16,330 bases of DNA from NCBI GenBank assembly GCA_964593465.1, contig CAZQJY010000012.1, positions 1 through 16,330 on the forward strand. The letters run 5' to 3'. The notes beneath the pieces were generated by a model. The model saw only the letters and a list, made by a program, of their open reading frames with translations. It searched no databases and was not told where the DNA came from. How positions within the stretch are numbered: the stretch's first letter is position 1; each line of letters begins with the position of its first letter. Both the position numbers and the translations under genes were made by a program. This DNA is from Mycosynbacter sp964593465 (GTDB taxonomy: Bacteria > Patescibacteriota > Saccharimonadia > Saccharimonadales > Saccharimonadaceae). Below, piece after piece: positions 11,841 through 16,330 of this stretch.

Positions 11841-13232
11841 TTATTCGTAGCGCAATGCTTCGACAGGGTCAAGCTTGGCAGCTTTGAGTGCAGGGAAAAG
11901 CCCAAAGACTAATCCGATTGCACCAGAGATACCGACAGCGAGTAAGATTGTCGAGAAATCTATGACAACGGAGGCGTTGCTGGCGCTCGCACCTGGCCCG
12001 CCAAATCCCGTCGTACCCATGAGGCTGGTGATATTGGAGCCAAACGCAATGCCAATGCCAACGCCGATGAGTCCGCCGATGAGCGTGAGCAAGAGTGACT
12101 CAAGCAGGAACTGGTAGACGATGTGGCGGCTTTTAGCGCCAAGTGCGCGGCGCAGGCCGATTTCGCGGGTGCGTTCGGTGACGGTAACAAGCATGATATT
12201 CATAATGCCGATACCGCCGACAAGTAGCGAAATAGCCGCGATACCTGTGAGTGTGCCAGTAAAGCTGGTGGCGACACTACTCATAGTTTCGAGCAAATCT
12301 TGGCTGGTTGTGACTGCGACGTTGGCTTTGTCGCTCCCGACTTCAAGGTCGCGGTTTGTGAGCAAGGTTTTCTCTATCTCAGCAGCAGTGGCTTCGACAG
12401 TATCTTTGCTGCTGGCGCGCGCAGTGACACTACTAAGCTTGTCTTTTTCTGTTTGCGCCAGCCACGTTTTGTAGCCGGTGATAAAGCTGCTGGTGACACG
12501 ACCCACGCCGCCAGGTCCGCCGCGTCCGCTCATTGGGCTAGCATTTTGCTCTGAGTTGCTGCCAGTCTCTTTTTGTTGTACGACGCCGACGATGGTGTAT
12601 TTTGCTTCGTCGAGGAAGATAGTTTTTCCGATAGGCGATTCGTCTTCAAACAGCTCTTTGGCTGCGTCAGAGCCGATGAGTGTAACCTTTTCGCTTGCCT
12701 GGACTTGCGCTTGCGTGAGGCTCGCGCCAGACGAAATCTCTAGGTCATTCAGCGACAGATAGTCGGTGTCAACGCCATAGAGCTGGTATTGCGACGCGGT
12801 GTCGCTATCGGCGGACTTTGTGACAGGTACTTGAGTAGATTCGCTCGGTGAAGCTTCGGTAATGTCGCTGTGGTTTTTGATAGCAGTGTATTCGTCGGTG
12901 GTGATTGACGCGCTGTTGCCTGCGCCAAAGCTAAAGCCGCCGCGCATACCGCCACCACCAGCTCCACCACCCATCGGCATACCGCCAGCAGGTGGTTCGC
13001 CGCCAGAACGCTGCGAAGTTTGGCGGTCTGGATCTTGCGAGCGAATGGTGATGTCTGTCGAGCCAAGGTCGCCAATGCGGCTTGTGACGCTACTTTCGAG
13101 TCCTTTGCCCAGCCCTACAAGCGAGATGACGGCTGCGATACCAATCACGATACCTAGGATTGTCAGCGAACTCCGCACTTTGTTGGACAAAATACTTTTG
13201 AGACTTTGTTTGATGAGCGCGGTCACTTTCAT
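11841..13232 (-). CDS. MacB/FtsX-type ABC transporter permease
   Basis: A 463-aa permease of the type VII (MacB/LolCE) ABC class. TM1 is at about 21-43, a large extracytoplasmic MacB_PCD-type region at 45-320, then TM2 (328-350), TM3 (376-398) and TM4 (428-450). Family marks: NIMLVTVTERTREIGLRRALGA (345-366, read in two parts) and the C-terminal PALKAAKLDPVEALRYE. A Gly/Met-rich insert (77-101, with GGMPMGGG and GGGMRGG) is added near the start of the extracytoplasmic region. Such transporters use mechanotransmission to export peptides, antibiotics or lipoproteins rather than classic channel transport. Its ATG overlaps the ATPase stop (ATGA). No MacA-like adaptor is present; the small membrane protein upstream may take that place. 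Confidence 0.92.
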   Translation of the reverse strand: MKVTALIKQSLKSILSNKVRSSLTILGIVIGIAAVISLVGLGKGLESSVTSRIGDLGSTDITIRSQDPDRQTSQRSGGEPPAGGMPMGGGAGGGGMRGGFSFGAGNSASITTDEYTAIKNHSDITEASPSESTQVPVTKSADSDTASQYQLYGVDTDYLSLNDLEISSGASLTQAQVQASEKVTLIGSDAAKELFEDESPIGKTIFLDEAKYTIVGVVQQKETGSNSEQNASPMSGRGGPGGVGRVTSSFITGYKTWLAQTEKDKLSSVTARASSKDTVEATAAEIEKTLLTNRDLEVGSDKANVAVTTSQDLLETMSSVATSFTGTLTGIAAISLLVGGIGIMNIMLVTVTERTREIGLRRALGAKSRHIVYQFLLESLLLTLIGGLIGVGIGIAFGSNITSLMGTTGFGGPGASASNASVVIDFSTILLAVGISGAIGLVFGLFPALKAAKLDPVEALRYE

Positions 13233-13918
13233 TGTTTGGCTCCTTTCTTGAATTGGCCGTCTTGAAGTATAAACCTCTGCGAGGCGTAGTCGGCAATATC
13301 ATCTTCGTGGGTGATAAGCACGATGGTAGTACCCTGTGCATTGATTTCCTGAAACAGACTCATGATGTCATGCGCGGTGGTGTGGTCGAGGTTGCCTGTC
13401 GGTTCGTCGGCCAGCAATATTCCTGGCTCCATCATGAGTGCTCGGGCGATGGCGACTCGCTGCATTTGTCCACCCGAAAGCTGGTTGGTGTGGTTGTCGA
13501 TATATTTCTCCAGCCCTACGCGTTTGATAGCTTTGATTGCCCTAGCTTCGTCGCCTGGACGGCTGCGGTAGGTAGTGGGGAGGAGTACGTTTTCGAGCAC
13601 CGAGGTACGTTTAAGTAGGTTGAATTGCTGAAATATGAATCCAATTTCTTCGCTGCGCAGCTCCGAAAGCTTGTTGTCGGAGAGCTCGGATACTTCTTGC
13701 CCCGCGAGCTTGTAGCTGCCTTCGAAATGTGTATCGAGCAAGCCAATAATACTCATTAGGCTGGATTTGCCCGAGCCGCTGGCGCCCATAATGGCGACAA
13801 ACTCACCCTCGCGTACGTCGAGACTCACGCCGCGCAGCGCATGGGTTTCGACGCCTGCCGATGTGCGGTAGGTTTTACGAATATTCGCGAGTGAAATAGC
13901 TGGCTGACTAGCTTTCAT
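13229..13918 (-). CDS. ABC transporter ATP-binding protein, MacB/LolD type
   Basis: A 229-aa ATPase. The start is the ATG at 13918, not the longer open frame from 14086, which would run through the preceding gene; CAGGAG lies 10 nt upstream. Motifs: Walker A GASGSGKS (45-52), Q-loop FIFQQFN (94-100), signature LSGGQ (147-151), Walker B ILLADEP (167-173), D-loop and switch His204 (LITHED). The sequence around the Q-loop (QQFNLL) is typical of MacB/LolD ATPases. It overlaps the upstream gene by 11 bp and the permease by 4 bp, so the three are cotranslated. It powers the permease encoded next. Confidence 0.95.
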   Translation of the reverse strand: MKASQPAISLANIRKTYRTSAGVETHALRGVSLDVREGEFVAIMGASGSGKSSLMSIIGLLDTHFEGSYKLAGQEVSELSDNKLSELRSEEIGFIFQQFNLLKRTSVLENVLLPTTYRSRPGDEARAIKAIKRVGLEKYIDNHTNQLSGGQMQRVAIARALMMEPGILLADEPTGNLDHTTAHDIMSLFQEINAQGTTIVLITHEDDIADYASQRFILQDGQFKKGAKQ

Positions 13919-14405
13919 TGCTGCTCGACTCCTGTGCTTCAAACGCTTCGATGAGCTTGCTGGCTTGGTCTTCGGTGATATCGCCATCTTTGGCTGCTTG
14001 GTTGATGTTTTCTTTGAAGCGGTCGAGGAAGTTAAACCCATCTGAGCTGGATGAGCCACTCCGGCCAGATGGCATGCGGCTAACAAAGCTTTTTACTACA
14101 TCGGTATCGACAGATCCATCATCTTTGAAAAATTGCTTCACATCCATCATGCCGCGCATGCCACCGCCTGGCCCCTGCATACCTCCTGGAGCACCTTGTT
14201 GTCCGTCAAAACCTTGGCCCGGGAAGCCATTTGGCGTTGTTTGCGACGAGTTGTTTTTGCTAAGACTCCAGGCAAGGCTACTGGCTGTCGCCACTGCAAG
14301 TATGATGACCGCGATTAATAGTATTTGGCTTTTTTTGCGCTGTGCCAGATAAAGTACTTCAAAAGTATCTCGCTCTGGCTGAGTGGGTTGTTTTGCTGCT
14401 GGCAT
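13908..14405 (-). CDS. small membrane-anchored accessory protein of the ABC cassette
   Basis: A 165-aa protein: cytoplasmic N-terminus (1-25), one TM (26-48), then an extracytoplasmic part. That part starts with a Gly/Met-rich run (59-87; GGMQGPGGGMRGMMD) and contains two similar Asp-Gly segments, KDDGSVDTDVVKSFV (94-108) and KDGDITEDQASKLIEAF (139-155). The second resembles the D-G-x-I-T-x-x-Q-A helix repeats seen in small DUF2680-type proteins. The Gly/Met run has a counterpart in the permease. AAGGAG lies 9 nt before the ATG. As first gene of the operon it may be a substrate-binding, sensing or adaptor subunit; no MacA-type fold is visible. Function is inferred only from position. Confidence 0.75.
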   Translation of the reverse strand: MPAAKQPTQPERDTFEVLYLAQRKKSQILLIAVIILAVATASSLAWSLSKNNSSQTTPNGFPGQGFDGQQGAPGGMQGPGGGMRGMMDVKQFFKDDGSVDTDVVKSFVSRMPSGRSGSSSSDGFNFLDRFKENINQAAKDGDITEDQASKLIEAFEAQESSSNES

Positions 14406-14441
14406 TTGTTATGCTCCTTATGTCAATTGGTTGATGCAACT

Positions 14442-14481
14442 AGTATGCCGGGAGGCGCATTAAAACTTACTTAAAGTACTT
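14442..14481 (-). promoter_or_regulatory. ABC-operon promoter with candidate OmpR-type direct-repeat box
   Basis: A CATACT hexamer (minus, 14447-14442) has a poor -35 (GTAAGT). At that place lie two TTAAA repeats 11 bp apart (14460-14464 and 14471-14475; TTAAAACTTAC then TTAAAGTACTT), the spacing used by tandem OmpR/PhoB-family dimers. A third TTAAA is at 14495-14499. The box sits between the ABC operon and the divergent regulator gene, so it is the natural target for that regulator. Confidence 0.5.
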
Positions 14482-14504
14482 TTTTCAGCTAATTTTAAAT
14501 ATCA

Positions 14505-14512
14505 TGTCTAAT
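14505..14512 (+). promoter_or_regulatory. -10 element of the regulator gene
   Basis: TG then TCTAAT (14507-14512), 11 bp before the ATG at 14524, so the leader would be about 5 nt and no Shine-Dalgarno sequence is present. No good -35 is seen; the TTAAA repeats lie just upstream and may allow autoregulation. Confidence 0.4.
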
Positions 14513-14523
14513 AGTTGGTAGAT

Positions 14524-15201
14524 ATGAGGATTCTAATTATTGAAGATGAACATCGTATTGCCCAGGCAGTGCGCGAAGGATTGGAGCAAGAGTTATATGC
14601 TGTGGACGTGGAGTTTGATGGTGAAGATGGCTACAATGCTGCCCGCGAAGGTGAATACGACATCATTTTGCTGGATGTGATGCTACCATCGCTTGATGGC
14701 TATGAGGTGTGTAAACGTCTGCGTGCCAATGGCAACCACACGCCAATTTTGATGCTTACAGCTAAAGACCAAGAGCACGATATCGTCAACGGGCTCGACG
14801 GTGGAGCCGATGACTATTTAGCCAAGCCATTTGCATTTGGCATATTACTGGCACGTATCCGTGCACTCTTGCGTCGTCCACAAGCAGCACTGGGCGAAGT
14901 GCTGCAAGTGGCGGATCTTTCACTCAATCCAGCGACCAAGCAGGTGAATCGTGCAGGACAAGCTATCAAGTTGTCGGCCAAAGAGTTCGCTATTCTGGAA
15001 TATATGATGCGCAATCCTGGTAGGATTTTGAGCAAAAACAACATCATTACTCATGTATGGGATTTTGATGCCGATATATTGCCAAATACTGTTGAAGTAT
15101 TCATCACCTATTTGCGCGCAAAGGTCGACAAGCCATTCGACAGTCCAGCACTTATTCAAACGGTGCGAGGGTTTGGGTACCAGCTGGGAGAAACTGCATG
15201 A
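14524..15201 (+). CDS. OmpR/PhoB-family response regulator
   Basis: A 225-aa DNA-binding regulator. The start is set at the ATG giving MRILIIEDE, the family norm; an in-frame TTG at 14515 is the alternative. Receiver (1-118): acidic pair E8/D9, phosphoacceptor D51 (LLDVMLP), T79 (MLTAKD) and K101 (AKPF), all intact. Winged-helix domain (about 125-222) with KLSAKEFAILEYMMRNPG and the recognition-helix region NTVEVFITYLRAKVD, ending TVRGFGYQL. It overlaps the kinase gene by four bases. With the divergent ABC cassette it forms the familiar two-component plus exporter arrangement used for envelope stress or antimicrobial defence. Confidence 0.95.
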   Translation: MRILIIEDEHRIAQAVREGLEQELYAVDVEFDGEDGYNAAREGEYDIILLDVMLPSLDGYEVCKRLRANGNHTPILMLTAKDQEHDIVNGLDGGADDYLAKPFAFGILLARIRALLRRPQAALGEVLQVADLSLNPATKQVNRAGQAIKLSAKEFAILEYMMRNPGRILSKNNIITHVWDFDADILPNTVEVFITYLRAKVDKPFDSPALIQTVRGFGYQLGETA

Positions 15202-16214
15202 TGACGAGCCAAATCGGGCAGTTTTTGCGTACACCCACTATGCGTCTAGCCGCAATTCATCTTGCTATCATTATGTCGCTGAGTATTGGGTTTAGCATAG
15301 TGTTTTACCACACGTCAGATCGTCAGTTTGCTCGACCTGCTGCGCCGCCTGCGCGCTCTGAGTCTATGCTTTGGCCAAGCGATCGGTTTGATAGCGAGCT
15401 GCGTCGCGTGATGGATGAGCGGTTTAATCAAACACGTCAAGCATTACTGGTACGATTGGTGTGGATCAACATTGTGACACTGCTAGTTGGCGGCGGCATT
15501 AGCTACTTGCTTGCACGGTGGTCGCTTCGGCCTATCGAAGAAGCGATGGAGGCGCAGGTGCAGTTTGTGTCGGACGCATCGCATGAGCTTCGTACGCCGC
15601 TAACTGTATTGCAGACAACCAACGAAATTGCTCTGCGTAAAAAGAAGTTGCCCGTGACAGAAGCCCGCACACTCATTGCGCACAATGTCGAAGAGGTAAA
15701 AAAGCTGCGCGACTTATCAAATATGCTACTTGATCTTATTCGGAGTGAGCATAGAGCAGTGCGGGAGTCAGCGCAACTGCAAGATGTAGCTAGCGAGGCC
15801 ATGACTGCAGTTGTACCAGCTGCCCAGGCTAAAAACATCGCTATTGAAGACACTGTACCAGATGTGGCGGTTGACACAAATAGTGCTGTGCTTGTACGTA
15901 TCATCGTCATCTTGCTCGACAACGCCATCAAATACAGCCCAGTAGATACACAGGTGACATTAGCTGCTCACCAAGACGGCGACAAAGTATTGCTTGAAGT
16001 AGCAGACCAGGGAATAGGCATCCGTGCATCCGACATGCCGATGATTTTTAGGCGGTTTTATCGCGCTGACAAATCACGCAGCGCTAGTGTCGTGCATGGT
16101 TACGGTTTGGGACTTGCGATAGCCGAAAAGTTGGCCGAGCAAATTGGTGCGAAGATTACAGTCGAAAGCGTGGTGGGAGAGGGGTCGACTTTTCGGATTG
16201 AGCTGCCTTTCTAG
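15198..16214 (+). CDS. sensor histidine kinase
   Basis: A 338-aa membrane kinase. TM1 about 17-37, a short extracytoplasmic loop (about 38-84, Arg/Pro-rich then charged), TM2 about 86-107. Only about 20 residues (RWSLRPIEEAMEAQVQFVS) separate TM2 from the H-box SHELRTPL, so there is no complete HAMP domain. Phospho-acceptor His129. Catalytic domain: N-box LLDNAIKYS (239-247), G1 DQGIGI (270-275), F-box MIFRRFYRADKSRS, G2 GYGLGLAIA (301-309), all intact. The start ATG overlaps the regulator stop; a second ATG follows at once and either may be used. GGGAG lies about 8 nt upstream. It phosphorylates the adjacent regulator. The stimulus may be sensed in the membrane or through the ABC cassette. 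Confidence 0.95.
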   Translation: MMTSQIGQFLRTPTMRLAAIHLAIIMSLSIGFSIVFYHTSDRQFARPAAPPARSESMLWPSDRFDSELRRVMDERFNQTRQALLVRLVWINIVTLLVGGGISYLLARWSLRPIEEAMEAQVQFVSDASHELRTPLTVLQTTNEIALRKKKLPVTEARTLIAHNVEEVKKLRDLSNMLLDLIRSEHRAVRESAQLQDVASEAMTAVVPAAQAKNIAIEDTVPDVAVDTNSAVLVRIIVILLDNAIKYSPVDTQVTLAAHQDGDKVLLEVADQGIGIRASDMPMIFRRFYRADKSRSASVVHGYGLGLAIAEKLAEQIGAKITVESVVGEGSTFRIELPF

Positions 16215-16226
16215 GATTCGATCCTA
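16212..16226 (+). repeat. small hairpin overlapping the kinase stop codon
   Basis: TAGGAT-TCG-ATCCTA, a 6-bp perfect stem that includes the TAG stop (16212-16214). It lacks a T-run and may only stabilise the mRNA end. Confidence 0.4.
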
Positions 16227-16239
16227 CCCTGTAAGCACT

Positions 16240-16285
16240 ACCAAAGTAATTACCCCTGTCGAATGACAGGGGTAATTACTTTGGT
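16240..16285. terminator. 21-bp perfect inverted repeat, bidirectional terminator shared with tRNA-Glu
   Basis: Arms 16240-16260 and 16265-16285 are perfect complements with a 4-nt loop. The GC core ACCCCTGTC/GACAGGGGT is flanked by AATTACTTT, giving a moderately T-rich tail in both directions. It can end the two-component operon (+) and the tRNA-Glu transcript (-). The right arm covers the tRNA discriminator and CCA. Confidence 0.75.
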
Positions 16286-16330
16286 GACCTCACGGAGAAT
16301 CGAACTCCGATTGCCAGGATGAAAACCTGG
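16282..16330 (-). tRNA. tRNA-Glu(UUC), 3' part only
   Basis: Minus strand, cut by the window end. Seen: anticodon stem CCAGG/CCTGG around loop TTTTCAT (anticodon TTC), four-base variable loop CAAT, T-arm CGGAG-TTCGATT-CTCCG, acceptor 3' strand TGAGGTC, discriminator A and encoded CCA (16284-16282). The four-base variable loop is typical of tRNA-Glu. The 5' part lies outside. Confidence 0.92.

Noticed and set aside
13919..14086. N-terminal extension of the ABC ATPase frame
   Set aside because: It lies inside the accessory-protein gene and is low in complexity; the ATG at 13918 has a ribosome site and a normal family start.
1..16330. CRISPR array, prophage or transposon
   Set aside because: No regularly spaced direct repeats, phage structural genes, transposase or terminal repeats of mobile elements are visible.

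Overview
The window looks like a chromosomal segment of a Patescibacteria/CPR bacterium, most likely a Candidatus Saccharibacteria (TM7) relative. This is inferred from gene content and style, not from a marker gene: a short FolD, a DUF11/LPXTG surface protein, tandem CNNM/CBS proteins, a 795-aa MMPL protein, a MacB-like ABC cassette beside an OmpR/HK pair, small Lys-rich membrane proteins and tight overlaps. TGA is used as a stop at several overlapping gene junctions, so the code is standard. Most genes have moderate GC at third codon positions.

Layout. 1-1565: 3' part of a tRNA-Lys(CUU), a terminator, folD (+), then (-) a stand-alone receiver protein and a 74-aa membrane protein. 1557-3550: (-) a sortase-type LPXTG surface protein with a consensus TTGACA-17-TATAAT promoter. 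3619-5490: a GC-rich island with a (-) two-gene operon, a four-TM protein followed by a Pro/Thr-rich lipoprotein, ending in a GC-rich hairpin. 5490-5872: an AT-rich gene-free spacer with nested inverted repeats that may be a structured RNA. 5873-8226: two overlapping CNNM/CBS (CorC/TlyC-type) genes (+). 8257-10644: an MMPL-family transporter (-). 10740-11710: a second GC-rich island carrying a secreted PE-PPE-like serine hydrolase (-), read from an AT-rich consensus promoter. 11841-14405: a three-gene operon (-) of a small membrane protein, an ABC ATPase and a MacB/FtsX-type permease. 14524-16214: a divergent OmpR-type regulator and histidine kinase (+). 16240-16330: a 21-bp perfect inverted repeat running into the 3' end of a tRNA-Glu(UUC) on the minus strand.

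How it fits together. The window is mostly envelope biology: a wall-linked adhesin candidate, ion/metal-type CNNM proteins, an MMPL exporter, and an ABC exporter under a divergent two-component system with a candidate direct-repeat operator between them. The most striking part is the pair of GC-rich islands. Their composition and proteins (PE-PPE-like hydrolase, lipoprotein, four-TM partner) look actinobacterial. Known Saccharibacteria live on Actinobacteria, so gene gain from a mycolic-acid-bearing host is a reasonable hypothesis. The hydrolase beside an MMPL gene recalls the mycobacterial mmpL/chp pairs that make trehalose lipids. None of this was tested by database search.
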